A model generated the notes under the pieces. It was not told the DNA's origin, made no database searches, and saw only the letters and a list, made by a program, of their open reading frames with translations. Made by a program: the position numbers and the translations under genes. A stretch of DNA of 64,000 bases from contig CAKSKV010000001.1 of NCBI GenBank assembly GCA_934465535.1, positions 1-64,000 on the forward strand, in the 5' to 3' direction. The stretch is from an uncultured Clostridia bacterium (GTDB lineage Bacteria > Bacillota > Clostridia > Christensenellales > QALW01). Positions 42,364 to 51,242 of the stretch are shown here, piece after piece (within the stretch, counting starts at the first letter, position 1; each line of letters begins with the position of its first letter).

Positions 42364-42546
42364 TCAGCCGCCGCAGCCGCAGTTGTTATTGCAGCCGCAG
42401 GTGTTTTGGGTATCGTCGCCCAGCAGTGACAAAAGCAGCAGCAGCCAGAAGGCGTTATTGGAGCAGCCGCTGCTGTTTGTGCCGCCCAGCAGCTGCCACA
42501 AAAGGAGCAGCCAGAGCAGATTATCATTTCCGCAGGAACCAAACAT
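42364..42546 (-). CDS. Small Leu/Asn/Cys-rich hypothetical protein
   Basis: A 60-residue protein of strange composition: two Trp/Leu-rich hydrophobic stretches (LLWLLLLWQLL and FWLLLLLSLL) separated by an Asn/Ser/Cys loop, and a tail NTCGCNNNCGCGG. GGGAG lies about ten bases before the ATG and a good terminator follows, so it is probably a real gene. I do not recognise a named family; short proteins of this style occur in spore-forming Clostridia and may be coat- or membrane-associated. Other overlapping frames lack a ribosome site. Confidence 0.6.
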   Translation of the reverse strand: MFGSCGNDNLLWLLLLWQLLGGTNSSGCSNNAFWLLLLLSLLGDDTQNTCGCNNNCGCGG

Positions 42547-42677
42547 AATATGAATTCTCCCTTCTTTTATGTGGTACAGTATATACTACGCGCAAAGGGG
42601 CGGCGGTGTTACGCATTGTTGTTTATTTGCGCATTTTTATAAAAGGCGGGGAAGTATCGGAGGGCGGCATTTTCCGC

Positions 42678-42705
42678 TTGACAAATTACATGAATTTGCT
42701 ACAAT
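42678..42705 (+). promoter_or_regulatory. Promoter of the glyS T-box leader
   Basis: TTGACA (42678-42683), 16-bp spacer, TACAAT (42700-42705). Confidence 0.75.
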
Positions 42706-42714
42706 TAGTTTGAT

Positions 42715-42916
42715 AAATCAATAGTAATGCCTGATGAAGGAGTAGCCGTACTTTATAAGGACGCACAAAGCGAGACGGGGAGAGTGAAAGCCCGCTGCGG
42801 ACATACGGTGAAGGGCAGCATCGTAAAGGGCAAAGGATAAAGCGGACCGTTCGGTCAACGAGGGTGGAACCGCGGAGCGTGAGCTTCGTCCCTTGGTTGG
42901 CGGACGGTTTTTTGTT
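42715..42916 (+). promoter_or_regulatory. T-box riboswitch leader of glyS
   Basis: A 200-nt leader with the T-box sequence AGGGTGGAACCGCG (42861-42874), which pairs with the CCA end of uncharged tRNA, an AGTA motif and GAGAGTG-type elements of stem I, and a final stem-loop ending GGACGGTTTTTT (terminator, about 42845-42916). Uncharged tRNA-Gly should favour the antiterminator and switch on glyS. I could not place the specifier codon with certainty. Confidence 0.9.
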
Positions 42917-42976
42917 TTTTTTCGGCTTCAAAGGGAGGCCGCTTAAATAAAAAATCAGCAGGTGAGGGATAAAATC

Positions 42977-44362
42977 ATGAAGGCGACTATGGAAAAGATC
43001 ATTGCGCTTTGCAAGAACAGAGGCTTTATTTTTGCGGGCAGCGAAATATACGGCGGGCTTGCAAACACATGGGACTACGGCCCTTTGGGTGTGGAGCTGA
43101 AGAACAACCTTAAAAAGGCGTGGTGGCAGAAATTCGTTCAGGAAAACCCGTACAATGTGGGGGTGGACTGCGCGATACTTATGAACCCGCAGGTGTGGGT
43201 GGCCTCGGGACATGTGGGCGGCTTTTCCGACCCGCTTATGGACTGCAAGGAGTGCAAGGCCCGCTTCCGCGCGGACAAGATAATTGACGATTATTTTGCT
43301 TCCCAGGGCACGGATGAATCCAGCGACGGCTGGGACGGTGCAAAGATGGAGGAATTCATTGCAAGCCACGATATTGTCTGTCCGGTATGCGGAAAAAAGA
43401 ATTTTACGCCTATCCGCAAATTCAATCTTATGTTCAAGACCTTCCAGGGCGTAACGGAGGATTCGACGGCTACGGTATATCTTCGCCCGGAGACCGCACA
43501 GGGGATATTTGTAAACTTCAAGAATGTTCAGCGCTCGGCAAGACGCAAGGTGCCTTTCGGCATTGCACAGATAGGCAAATCCTTCCGCAATGAGATAACG
43601 CCGGGAAACTTTACTTTCCGTACCCGCGAATTTGAGCAGATGGAGCTGGAATTCTTCTGCAAGCCGGGGGAGGATTTGCAGTGGTTTGATTATTGGCGCA
43701 GCTTCTGCCGCAATTGGCTGCTTTCTTTGGGAATGAAGGAGGAGCATCTGCGCCTGAGCGATCACAGCCCGGAGAAGCTGGCGTTTTATTCAAAGGCCAC
43801 TACGGACTTTGAGTTCCTGTTCCCCTTCGGATGGGGCGAGCTTTGGGGCGTTGCCGACAGAACGGATTACGACCTGAGCACGCACGCAAAGCATTCCGGA
43901 GAGAGCATGGAATATCTGGATCCGGTTACAAACGAGCGGTATGTACCCTACTGTATTGAGCCGTCGCTGGGCGCCGACCGTGCGGTGCTGGCCTTCCTGT
44001 GCGAGGCCTATGACGAGGAGGAGATAGCCCCGGGCGATGTGCGCACGGTGCTGCATCTGCATCCGGCGCTTGCGCCCTACAAATGCTCCGTGCTGCCCTT
44101 GCAGAAAAACAAGCTCAGCCAGGAGGCAAGAAGGGTATACGAGCTGCTGGCTAAGCATTTTCCTGTGGATTACGACGATGCGGGTTCCATCGGTAAGCGT
44201 TATCGCCGCGCTGATGAGGCGGGCATTCCGTATTGCGTAACGGTGGATTTTGATACGCTGGAGAACGGCGAGGTTACTGTACGCGACCGCGACACAATGG
44301 AGCAGATCCGCATAAAAATTGAGGAGGTTCCGGCCTTTATTAAGGAGAAGATGGCCTTCTGA
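42977..44362 (+). CDS. glyS: Glycyl-tRNA synthetase (alpha2 type)
   Basis: A 461-residue class II synthetase of the homodimeric type. Motif 1 region [30 protein letters not shown], motif 2 [25 protein letters not shown] and motif 3 [14 protein letters not shown] are clear, with an anticodon-binding domain at the C-terminus. Two Cys pairs (CKEC and CPVC) form a zinc insertion. The ATG at 42977 follows AGGTGAGGG. Controlled by the T-box. Confidence 0.97.
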   Translation: MKATMEKIIALCKNRGFIFAGSEIYGGLANTWDYGPLGVELKNNLKKAWWQKFVQENPYNVGVDCAILMNPQVWVASGHVGGFSDPLMDCKECKARFRADKIIDDYFASQGTDESSDGWDGAKMEEFIASHDIVCPVCGKKNFTPIRKFNLMFKTFQGVTEDSTATVYLRPETAQGIFVNFKNVQRSARRKVPFGIAQIGKSFRNEITPGNFTFRTREFEQMELEFFCKPGEDLQWFDYWRSFCRNWLLSLGMKEEHLRLSDHSPEKLAFYSKATTDFEFLFPFGWGELWGVADRTDYDLSTHAKHSGESMEYLDPVTNERYVPYCIEPSLGADRAVLAFLCEAYDEEEIAPGDVRTVLHLHPALAPYKCSVLPLQKNKLSQEARRVYELLAKHFPVDYDDAGSIGKRYRRADEAGIPYCVTVDFDTLENGEVTVRDRDTMEQIRIKIEEVPAFIKEKMAF

Positions 44363-44388
44363 GAAAAAACTTCAAAGCAGAAGCATTT

Positions 44389-44413
44389 GCAGCCCGGACA
44401 GGGCTGCTTTTTT
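44389..44413 (+). terminator. Terminator after glyS
   Basis: GCAGCCC-GGACA-GGGCTGC followed by six T. Confidence 0.9.
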
Positions 44414-44456
44414 GCGATTAAATGCACGAAAAGGCTGTGTAGGCGCGGGTTTTGTG

Positions 44457-44485
44457 TTGAATTTAATTATTTTTTGTGATAATAT
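44457..44485 (+). promoter_or_regulatory. Promoter of ftsH
   Basis: TTGAAT (44457-44462), 17-bp spacer, TAATAT (44480-44485). Confidence 0.6.
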
Positions 44486-44536
44486 AAAACAAAAGATCAG
44501 CATGGCTTGGGCCTTGCAGACAAAAGGAGCTGAAAT

Positions 44537-46366
44537 ATGAAAGAAGTTAAATCGCCTAAAAAACCGTTGATTTATTACTACGGTATTGTGCTGCTGGTTA
44601 TCCTGGTGTTCAACATGGTGGTTTCTCCGCTTTTGACAAGTGCAAGGGTAACGCAGGTGGATTACGGCACCTTCATGAAAATGATAGAGGAAAAGAATGT
44701 GGGCAGCGTGGAGGTGAGCGATTCCGAAATTGTATTTACCGATAAGGAAAACAAGAAAATATACAAAACGGGAAAAATGGAGGACGCGACCCTTACGCAG
44801 CGGCTGTATGACTGCGGTGCGGAGTTTGCGCGGGATATAGAAAAGGGAATGTCGCCTCTGCTGAGCTTTTTCCTGACATTTATACTGCCGATTTTGATAT
44901 TTGCGGCACTGGGGCAGTATATGGCCAAGAAAATAATGTCGCAGGAGGGCGGACCGAATGCAATGGCGTTCGGAATAGGGAAAAGCAACGCAAAGGTATA
45001 TGTGCCCTCAAGCGACGGCATACGCTTTTCCGATGTGGCCGGAGAGGACGAGGCCAAGGAAAACCTTGCCGAGATAGTGGATTATCTGCACAACCCGAAG
45101 AAATACTCCGATATAGGAGCTTCAATGCCCAAGGGCGTGCTGTTAGTGGGCCCTCCGGGCACCGGCAAGACCATGCTTGCAAAGGCGGTGGCGGGAGAGG
45201 CAGGCGTGCCGTTTTTCTCCATGTCCGGTTCGGAATTTGTGGAGATGTTTGTGGGCATGGGTGCTTCCAAGGTGCGCGATCTGTTCCGTCAGGCAAAGGA
45301 AAAGGCGCCGTGCATTGTGTTTATTGACGAAATTGACGCAATAGGCAAAAAGCGCGAAGGGCAATTCGGGGGGAATGATGAGCGGGAGCAGACCCTTAAC
45401 CAGCTGCTTACCGAGATGGACGGCTTTGAGGGGAACAACGGCGTTATAATCCTTGCAGCCACCAACCGCCCGGAATCGCTGGACCCCGCGCTGACCCGTC
45501 CGGGACGCTTTGACCGCCGCGTGCCGGTGGAGCTGCCGGATCTTGCGGGGCGTGAGGCGATACTTAAGGTGCATGCAAAAAAGATAAAGGCTGCGGACAA
45601 TGTGGATTTCCACACCATAGCCCGTATGGCGGCCGGAACCTCGGGAGCGGAGCTTGCAAACATTGTAAATGAAGCGGCGCTGCGCGCGGTACGCAGCGGA
45701 CGCACCGTAGTGGAGCAGGCGGACCTTGAGGAAAGCATTGAGGTGGTAATTGCGGGATACCAGAAGAAAAACGCCATTATGACCGATTCGGAAAAGAAGG
45801 TGGTGGCATACCACGAGATAGGCCATGCGCTGGTGGCGGCGCTGCAGACCGATTCGGCGCCGGTGCAGAAGATTACCATAATTCCGCGTACCTCGGGCGC
45901 GCTCGGCTACACCATGCAGGTGGAGCAGAATGACAAGGTGCTTATGACCAAGGAGGAGCTGGAAAACAAAATTGCCACTCTTACGGGAGGACGCGCGGCG
46001 GAGGAGCTGGTATTTTGCAGCATTACCACCGGGGCATCCAACGATATTGAGCAGGCCACTAAGCTTGCAAGGGCGATGATAACCCGTTACGGCATGACGG
46101 AAGAATTTGATATGGTGGCGCTGGAAACCGTGAACAACCAGTATCTGGGCGGCGATGCGTCGCTTGCCTGCTCTGCCGACACGCAGAAGGAGGTAGACCG
46201 CAAGGTGGTGCAAACCGTCAAGGTGCAGCACGAAAAGGCGCTCAAGCTGCTTAAGGACAACCGCGAAAAGCTGGAGGAGTTGGCGGGCTATCTTTATGAA
46301 AAGGAAACCATAACCGGCGAGGAATTCATGACCATTCTTTCAAGAAAGGAAGAGGCAAAGGTATGA
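44537..46366 (+). CDS. ftsH: ATP-dependent zinc metalloprotease FtsH
   Basis: A 609-residue membrane-anchored AAA+ protease for membrane-protein quality control. Two N-terminal helices (about 12-32 and 108-128) flank a small extracytoplasmic domain. Walker A GPPGTGKT is at 205-212, Walker [12 protein letters not shown], and the SRH region [20 protein letters not shown]. The zinc site is HEIGH at 426-430; most FtsH have HEAGH, a conservative change. CAAAAGGAG precedes the ATG. The next gene overlaps by four bases. Confidence 0.97.
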   Translation: MKEVKSPKKPLIYYYGIVLLVILVFNMVVSPLLTSARVTQVDYGTFMKMIEEKNVGSVEVSDSEIVFTDKENKKIYKTGKMEDATLTQRLYDCGAEFARDIEKGMSPLLSFFLTFILPILIFAALGQYMAKKIMSQEGGPNAMAFGIGKSNAKVYVPSSDGIRFSDVAGEDEAKENLAEIVDYLHNPKKYSDIGASMPKGVLLVGPPGTGKTMLAKAVAGEAGVPFFSMSGSEFVEMFVGMGASKVRDLFRQAKEKAPCIVFIDEIDAIGKKREGQFGGNDEREQTLNQLLTEMDGFEGNNGVIILAATNRPESLDPALTRPGRFDRRVPVELPDLAGREAILKVHAKKIKAADNVDFHTIARMAAGTSGAELANIVNEAALRAVRSGRTVVEQADLEESIEVVIAGYQKKNAIMTDSEKKVVAYHEIGHALVAALQTDSAPVQKITIIPRTSGALGYTMQVEQNDKVLMTKEELENKIATLTGGRAAEELVFCSITTGASNDIEQATKLARAMITRYGMTEEFDMVALETVNNQYLGGDASLACSADTQKEVDRKVVQTVKVQHEKALKLLKDNREKLEELAGYLYEKETITGEEFMTILSRKEEAKV

Positions 46367-46911
46367 AAAAAAGCGGTGTCAAATGGGGCGAGCTGATAGC
46401 GGGTGTGCTGCTGATAGCTCTCGGTGCGGCGACATTTGCGGACCCTGACGGGATGCTTGCGGGGGCCGTGGCGGTGTACGGCGCCATTGCCGTGATAATG
46501 GGAATAGAGGATATAATAATATATGCGCGCATTGCGCGGTTTACGGGGCTTGGGCCGATGCTGTCGCTTATTTCCGGAATACTGAGCGTTATGTGCGGCA
46601 TCATGCTTATGGCAAACCCAAACGCGGGCATATGGGTGTTGACGGTGCTGCTGCCGGTATGGTTTTTGGCGCACTGCATATCCGGGCTTACGCGCCTTGG
46701 CTTTGTACGGCTTATGGGCAGCCCGTTCTACTACTGGTTTTTGCTGGTGCTGGACATTACAGGCATAGTTCTCAGCTTTATAATGCTGTTTAACCCGGCG
46801 GTATCGCTGCTTACGGTGCGTGCATTAAGCTATTTTGCGGCGGCATATCTTGTGCTTTTCGGAACAGAAAGCGTAATTTCGGCCTTCGTGCGCCGTAATT
46901 CCGCATGGTAA
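46363..46911 (+). CDS. DUF308/HdeD-like membrane protein
   Basis: A 182-residue protein with six hydrophobic helices in three pairs and GILLIALGAATFADPDG and LMANPNAGIWVLTVLLPVWFLAHCISGL repeats, as in DUF308/HdeD membrane proteins. Their function is poorly known, sometimes linked to acid stress. Its ATG overlaps the ftsH TGA by four bases, so it is co-translated with ftsH. A terminator follows. Confidence 0.85.
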   Translation: MKKSGVKWGELIAGVLLIALGAATFADPDGMLAGAVAVYGAIAVIMGIEDIIIYARIARFTGLGPMLSLISGILSVMCGIMLMANPNAGIWVLTVLLPVWFLAHCISGLTRLGFVRLMGSPFYYWFLLVLDITGIVLSFIMLFNPAVSLLTVRALSYFAAAYLVLFGTESVISAFVRRNSAW

Positions 46912-46954
46912 GCGCGGAAAGCCTGTTTCGCTGAAAAGGCTTTGCTTATACAGG

Positions 46955-46987
46955 GCTCCGATCTTAAAAGGATCGGGGCTTTTGTTT
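46955..46987 (+). terminator. Terminator after the ftsH operon
   Basis: GCTCCGATC-TTAAAAG-GATCGGGGC with TTTTGTTTT following (one G-T pair). Confidence 0.85.
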
Positions 46988-47145
46988 TATGTTTTTATGT
47001 GTGATGGGAACGGGAGATATATAAAAGCAGCATAACACAGCATCGGCATAAGCACAAAATTAACATATAAGTGCGCTTTATTTGTTTTTTTTCAAAAGAG
47101 GAGAAAACGGGTTGGAATTGTGCTATGACAAGTAAGGTTTGCCCA

Positions 47146-47174
47146 TTGGATATGACGGCGCGGGGTTTTATAAT
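47146..47174 (+). promoter_or_regulatory. Promoter of the secreted protein gene at 47214
   Basis: TTGGAT (47146-47151), 17-bp spacer, TATAAT (47169-47174). Confidence 0.65.
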
Positions 47175-47213
47175 TTATGTTATAAAAAGCTGAAAAAGCA
47201 AGGAGGATTAGGG

Positions 47214-48032
47214 ATGAAAAAGACAGTTGTTGCCGTGATAACGGCGATTATGCTGTGCATGATCTGCGTGGGCGCGTTTGCCTCACAGGAGCGGCCGGTG
47301 ATAAAGCTTGACGGCTTTCATTTCGGCGCGGAGGAGCCGGGCCAAGCGGCGCTTACAACAGAGGGCGCATGGAATCTTTCCGCCGAGGGTGCGGTTATAG
47401 GACAGCTTGCCGGCAATCCTGAGGACAGCCGGGATATAGCCGAGATAAACAACAATGTAATTACATGGACCGGCAGCCGCGGATGGCTGAACATGGATGT
47501 TGTACCGATGGTATCCTATGTTAATATTCTTGATTACAAATATCTTGCCTTCAGGGTGGAGAACACCGAGGACAACACGGTGGAGATGGCGGTTATTCCG
47601 GTTATGACCAATTCCGGCGGAACAAAGGGCCTTGCCGAGGTTACCGTGAACAGACCCGTACTGCTGAACAGCGACGGAAGCAAGGCAAAGGACTGCGGCT
47701 GGAAGGTGGAAACAAGGGAGAATGCCGGAACGCGCGGATATCTGTTGCTGCCGGCGAAAAAGACCGTTTGGGTGGTTATACCCATGACGGCGCGCAACAT
47801 TCCCGTATTTGAACAGGATAATCAGGGCTGCATGCAGTTTGTTGATGATGTGGCAAAGAATTGGGCGGATGTTGAAAAGGGAAGCGGCGCGCATATAGTG
47901 CAGCTGCTGTTTACCGGAGTAAGCACAAGCGAGGAGATACAGCCCACCTTTGATATGTCCGTGGCCGCATACGCTGCCGTTACAATGTGCAGCGCCGCTG
48001 CGTTTGTTGTGCTTAAGAAAAAGAGAGCATAG
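47214..48032 (+). CDS. Secreted, C-terminally anchored hypothetical protein
   Basis: A 272-residue protein with a signal peptide (MKKTVVAVITAIMLCMICVGAFA), a beta-rich ectodomain and a C-terminal membrane helix plus basic tail (SVAAYAAVTMCSAAAFVVLKKKRA). The middle (NNVITWTGSRGWLNMDVVPMVSYVNILDYKYLAFRVEN) has the feel of a jelly-roll carbohydrate-binding module, but I cannot assign a family. No LPXTG motif is seen. AAGGAGG precedes the ATG. It has its own promoter and terminator. Confidence 0.8.
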   Translation: MKKTVVAVITAIMLCMICVGAFASQERPVIKLDGFHFGAEEPGQAALTTEGAWNLSAEGAVIGQLAGNPEDSRDIAEINNNVITWTGSRGWLNMDVVPMVSYVNILDYKYLAFRVENTEDNTVEMAVIPVMTNSGGTKGLAEVTVNRPVLLNSDGSKAKDCGWKVETRENAGTRGYLLLPAKKTVWVVIPMTARNIPVFEQDNQGCMQFVDDVAKNWADVEKGSGAHIVQLLFTGVSTSEEIQPTFDMSVAAYAAVTMCSAAAFVVLKKKRA

Positions 48033-48109
48033 TGCCCGTTGGGAAATAAGCATTAAATAAATATATCCGCAGCCGTCAGGGACACGAGACTTGGGATGGG
48101 GCGGGTAAG

Positions 48110-48144
48110 ACACGCAGAGTTTCAAAAATTCTGCGTGTTTTTAA
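48110..48144 (+). terminator. Terminator after the secreted protein gene
   Basis: ACACGCAGA and TCTGCGTGT pair around an 11-base loop, followed by TTTTAAT. Confidence 0.8.
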
Positions 48145-48152
48145 TATTCAGA

Positions 48153-48177
48153 AAAAACTCGCATAATGCGAGTTTTT
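48153..48177. terminator. Symmetrical terminator between converging genes
   Basis: AAAAACTCGCAT-A-ATGCGAGTTTTT is a near-perfect palindrome with A and T runs at its ends and probably ends the minus-strand XRE transcript. Confidence 0.8.
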
Positions 48178-48203
48178 CAGAGATATGCTTTTTGTTAAAC
48201 CGA

Positions 48204-49121
48204 TTAAAAATTCACGAAATCAAAGGCGGCAAAACCGCATTCCATATTTTCAGCTTCAACAAATCCCTTAAGGCAGCGTATTAAATCGCATATACCGACT
48301 CTGCTTTCCTCCATAAATTGATCTTGACCTTCAAAGCTGCCTTCATATGTATCGCAGCTTAACGGATATTCGGCGGAAAAAACAGCAGGGTCTATGATGC
48401 CGCTTGCAAATCTTAAGCTTTCGCCGTTTTCTCTGTAATATTTTGAAGATGCATATTCGTATTTTCCGTCATAGCCGCCTCTCATACGGAGATAGAAGTT
48501 AATGCTGAGCGTTTCGCTCAAGGGGCAGTGGAGACCGAACTCCACCTTGTTGGTGTCGCCCCAGTAGCATATGGAAAAATATTCATCTGTATATCCGCCG
48601 TAGCGCGCTGCAGGCTGCTGATAAATGCAGTAGTCTCCGTTCAGTCTGCCTTTTTGAATTGCAAAATCCTTGCAGTAGGAGAACAAATCGAAGCCGGATA
48701 CATCTTCCGGTGCGGTTGCTGAAGGTGAAACCGTTGCTGAGGGGGAAACGGTTGCGGCGGGATTACCCGAAGCGGTGCTGCTGTTATAAAAAACAACAAA
48801 CAAAACGATTCCTATAATAATTACAGCGACGATTGCAATTATCAGCCAAAGCACTTTTTTCTTTCCGTGATGACCGTCGGGAATGTTTTTGTTGGGGGCT
48901 TTTTCGGTATTAGCGCCTGCCGGAGCCGGATCCGGAGACAAAAGCGCGTCTGAAGAAATATTAAAAATTTTAGCAAGAGCAATAACATTCTCAAGCGTGG
49001 GCTGTGTTTGTCCGTTTTCCCAAAAACTGATGCTTTGTCTTGATACTCCGAGCTTTTCAGCCAGTTCGTCCTGGGACATATTATTTGTTTTTCGGTAAAA
49101 TCTTATATTTTCTGATATCAT
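48204..49121 (-). CDS. Membrane-spanning XRE-family regulator with extracytoplasmic domain
   Basis: A 305-residue protein. Residues 1-60 form an XRE helix-turn-helix (MSQDELAEKLGVSRQSISFWENGQ). A basic linker precedes one membrane helix (about 88-112, LWLIIAIVAVIIIGIVLFVVFY). Outside comes a repeated TVSPSA linker and a Tyr/Cys-rich domain of about 160 residues I do not recognise. This one-protein layout suggests direct signalling from cell surface to DNA. ATG at 49121 fits the family start; a GTG at 49133 is closer to GAGG but is spaced too tightly. Confidence 0.8.
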   Translation of the reverse strand: MISENIRFYRKTNNMSQDELAEKLGVSRQSISFWENGQTQPTLENVIALAKIFNISSDALLSPDPAPAGANTEKAPNKNIPDGHHGKKKVLWLIIAIVAVIIIGIVLFVVFYNSSTASGNPAATVSPSATVSPSATAPEDVSGFDLFSYCKDFAIQKGRLNGDYCIYQQPAARYGGYTDEYFSICYWGDTNKVEFGLHCPLSETLSINFYLRMRGGYDGKYEYASSKYYRENGESLRFASGIIDPAVFSAEYPLSCDTYEGSFEGQDQFMEESRVGICDLIRCLKGFVEAENMECGFAAFDFVNF

Positions 49122-49534
49122 TGTCAATGCCACATCCTCGGTTTTTTATAATTATAACACATCCGGTGCCTGAGGGGAATAAAAGGTTCTTAACATTTTG
49201 TCAAGCAACGCTTGCATTTTGTTTTTTTCGCATTAAACCGTATAAAATATACAAACCTGAACCATTATACAACAGAATCAGAACATGAAAATCAAAGCGG
49301 GTGTCTTGTCAAAAAGTCCGGCTAATATATATGCTCTTACAGACTTGCAGACCGCGTTTGCAAATATGCATCGGTTGTTATTCTTTGTAATGATAAAATA
49401 CAGTATGACTGCATTTTGGTTTGAATTTTCTGAAGCTGTATTTGTGTTTACATATGCTTCGGATCGTCGGTGATATAATTAGCAGGAGGCAAATAAAAAC
49501 AAAAAACCGGCAGGGCTTAAAGCCGTGTCGGTTT
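49122..49534. other. AT-rich intergenic region between XRE gene and tRNA-Ala
   Basis: No supported gene. On the minus strand TTGACA lies near 49198-49203 and a TATAAT near 49149-49154, but at unsuitable spacing, so the XRE promoter is unresolved. The right end holds the tRNA-Ala terminator. Confidence 0.4.
49497..49534 (-). terminator. Terminator of tRNA-Ala
   Basis: On the minus strand AAAACCG and CGGTTTT close a stem with an inner GGCTTTAAGCC hairpin, followed by TTGTTTTT. Confidence 0.8.
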
Positions 49535-49610
49535 TGGTGGAGATAAGCGGATTCGAACCGCTGGCCTGTTACATGCGAAGCAACCGCTCTACCAACTGAG
49601 CTATACCCCC
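49535..49610 (-). tRNA. tRNA-Ala (CGC anticodon)
   Basis: A 76-nt cloverleaf on the minus strand with encoded CCA, D-loop AGTTGGTA and T-loop TTCGAAT. The anticodon loop TTCGCAT gives CGC, reading GCG. The G3-U70 wobble pair of the acceptor stem, the main alanine identity element, is present. Confidence 0.93.
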
Positions 49611-49621
49611 GAAACAGTAGT

Positions 49622-49650
49622 ATTTTAGCATTTTGCGCGCAGGATGTCAA
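49622..49650 (-). promoter_or_regulatory. Promoter of tRNA-Ala
   Basis: On the minus strand TTGACA (49645-49650), 17-bp spacer, TAAAAT (49622-49627). Confidence 0.8.
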
Positions 49651-49695
49651 GGATTATTTGGCGCGTAATTGTTTTTAACGGCCGGCAGGCGGGAA

Positions 49696-50217
49696 TCATG
49701 AGAGATTGAGTATAAGCAGGGCGGTGACAAGGCCTGAGAGCATGGATATAAGGCTTATGATTATGGCCTTGGGGCTGCTTTTAAGGCGGGCGGCGCTGAG
49801 GTATACCGGCACCGTATAAAAGATGGTTTCGGTGGAGCCCATGAAAACGGAGGCAAATATGCCCTGAGAAGAATCGGGACCGTACAGGGAGAAAATACGG
49901 CCAAGCTCTGCCAGAGCGCCGGAGCCGGAAAGGGGGCGAATTAGCAGGAAAAGCCCCAAGCCCTCCGGCAGACCGATAAGAAGGAGAAAGTCCGAAAGCA
50001 GGGAGCCTATGCCGGAGGCAAGACCGCTTGCTTCAAAAAGCTCAACGGCAAAGAGCACGGCCAAAAGATAGGGCATGACGCTGACGGCGCCGCGCAGACC
50101 GTCAGCTGCGCCGGAAATAAAGGCAGCGTAGGCATTTTTGCGCCGCAGAGTGCAAAGTATCAGCGCAAGCATAATAAACAGCGGCACGGCAAGGGAAGAC
50201 AGCAGGGAGAGGCTCAT
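49696..50217 (-). CDS. spmB: Spore maturation protein B
   Basis: A 173-residue membrane protein of the nucleoside-recognition (Gate) family (AAFISGAADGLRGAVSVMPYLLAVLFAVELFEASG, FLLIRPLSGSGALAELGRIFS, GSTETIFYTVPVYLSA), matching SpmB, needed with SpmA for spore core dehydration and heat resistance. The true start is the ATG at 50217, overlapping the spmA stop by ATGA. The longer frame to 50763 is only the shadow of spmA. Confidence 0.92.
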   Translation of the reverse strand: MSLSLLSSLAVPLFIMLALILCTLRRKNAYAAFISGAADGLRGAVSVMPYLLAVLFAVELFEASGLASGIGSLLSDFLLLIGLPEGLGLFLLIRPLSGSGALAELGRIFSLYGPDSSQGIFASVFMGSTETIFYTVPVYLSAARLKSSPKAIIISLISMLSGLVTALLILNLS

Positions 50218-50774
50218 CGGAACATCACCCCCAATATAACAGCGGTGACGGTGGATACTGCGGAGGCGGCAAGGGAGGCAGGCAGTATGCTTGCGGCATC
50301 CGCGCTGCCCGCCGCGGCGCGCAGGGTAAGTACGGTGGTGGGCAGCAGGGTGAGTGCGGAATTGTTGAGCACCAGCAGCATTATCATATCCGAAGTGACC
50401 TTGCCCTTTGCCTGAGAGCAGGCGGCAAGCTCCGCTATTGCGCGGCGGCCCGCGGGAGTGGCGGCGTTGCCCATGCCCAGAAGATTGGCGGTGAGGTTGG
50501 CGGCTATGGCCTCGCGGGCAGACGGGGTGACGGCGCCGGGAAACAGGCGATTTATAACGGGAAGCATTAGGCGGGTAAGACCGGAGAGCATACCGCCTTC
50601 GGCGGCGATGCTGAGCAGGCCTGACCACAGCGCGAAGGTGCCGCAGAGGCTGAGAGTTTGGGTGACGGCCTTGGCGGCGGCAGAGGCGGCGGCGGGCAGC
50701 AGAGCGGCGGGGTCGGAGGCGAGAAGCCCGTAGAGCAGGGAGGAAAGCACGGTTACAAGCCAAAGGATCGACAA
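50214..50774 (-). CDS. spmA: Spore maturation protein A
   Basis: A 186-residue membrane protein with LSLCGTFALWSGLLSIAAEGGMLSGLTRLMLPVINRLFP and NLTANLLGMGNAATPAGRRAI, matching SpmA. It begins with TTG at 50774, six bases after a GAGGTG site. Translationally coupled to spmB. The pair indicates that the organism belongs to a spore-forming lineage. Confidence 0.92.
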   Translation of the reverse strand: MSILWLVTVLSSLLYGLLASDPAALLPAAASAAAKAVTQTLSLCGTFALWSGLLSIAAEGGMLSGLTRLMLPVINRLFPGAVTPSAREAIAANLTANLLGMGNAATPAGRRAIAELAACSQAKGKVTSDMIMLLVLNNSALTLLPTTVLTLRAAAGSADAASILPASLAASAVSTVTAVILGVMFR

Positions 50775-50851
50775 AATATCACCTCATAATTGCAATATTT
50801 GTGAATAATCATTAAACAAACTCATTATTAAAATAATTTTCCGAAAAACTG

Positions 50852-50879
50852 TTGACATTTCCTACGAATAATGTAGAAT
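50852..50879 (+). promoter_or_regulatory. Promoter of the AbrB-type gene
   Basis: TTGACA (50852-50857), 16-bp spacer, TAGAAT (50874-50879). Divergent from spmA. Confidence 0.75.
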
Positions 50880-50912
50880 ATAATCAAGCAAAGAAAAGGA
50901 AGGTGTATTGCA

Positions 50913-51164
50913 ATGAAATCAACAGGTATTACCAGACAGGTAGACACGCTCGGAAGAGTTGTGCTGCCCAAAGAACTCAGAAGGAACATGGGATTGGATG
51001 TAAACGACGCTATGGAAATTTATGTTGACGGCGATTCGATTATTCTTAAGAAGTATCATCCCTCCTGCATTTTCTGTGACGAGGTAACGGATGTTATCAA
51101 CTATCACGGCAAGATGATCTGCCGTGCCTGCCTTGCTAAGCTGGTGGAAGAGGCAGCGAAGTAA
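50913..51164 (+). CDS. AbrB/SpoVT-type transition-state regulator
   Basis: An 83-residue DNA-binding protein: swapped-hairpin AbrB domain (STGITRQVDTLGRVVLPKELRRNMGLDVNDAMEIYVDGDSIILKKY, residues 2-50) and a C-terminal CIFC...CRAC segment that could bind zinc. AbrB-type proteins control growth-phase transition and sporulation genes. AAGGAAGGTG precedes the ATG. Divergent from spmAB. Confidence 0.92.
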   Translation: MKSTGITRQVDTLGRVVLPKELRRNMGLDVNDAMEIYVDGDSIILKKYHPSCIFCDEVTDVINYHGKMICRACLAKLVEEAAK

Positions 51165-51194
51165 TTTTTAAGACAAGCGTAAAAGAAAAGATGA

Positions 51195-51224
51195 AAAAAC
51201 GGAGTCGGCGGACTCCGTTTTTTT
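51195..51224. terminator. Terminator after the AbrB-type gene
   Basis: ACGGAGTC-GGCG-GACTCCGT with A run left and T run right; the converging membrane-protein gene ends just beyond. Confidence 0.9.
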
Positions 51225-51242
51225 GTTTGGATATATGGCCTG

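Noticed and set aside
42686..43765. 359-codon minus-strand frame over the T-box and glyS
   Set aside because: Overlaps the riboswitch and the synthetase motifs on the other strand.
49696..50763. Single 355-residue protein covering the spmAB region
   Set aside because: Its first two thirds are an out-of-frame translation of spmA; only the last 173 residues are SpmB.
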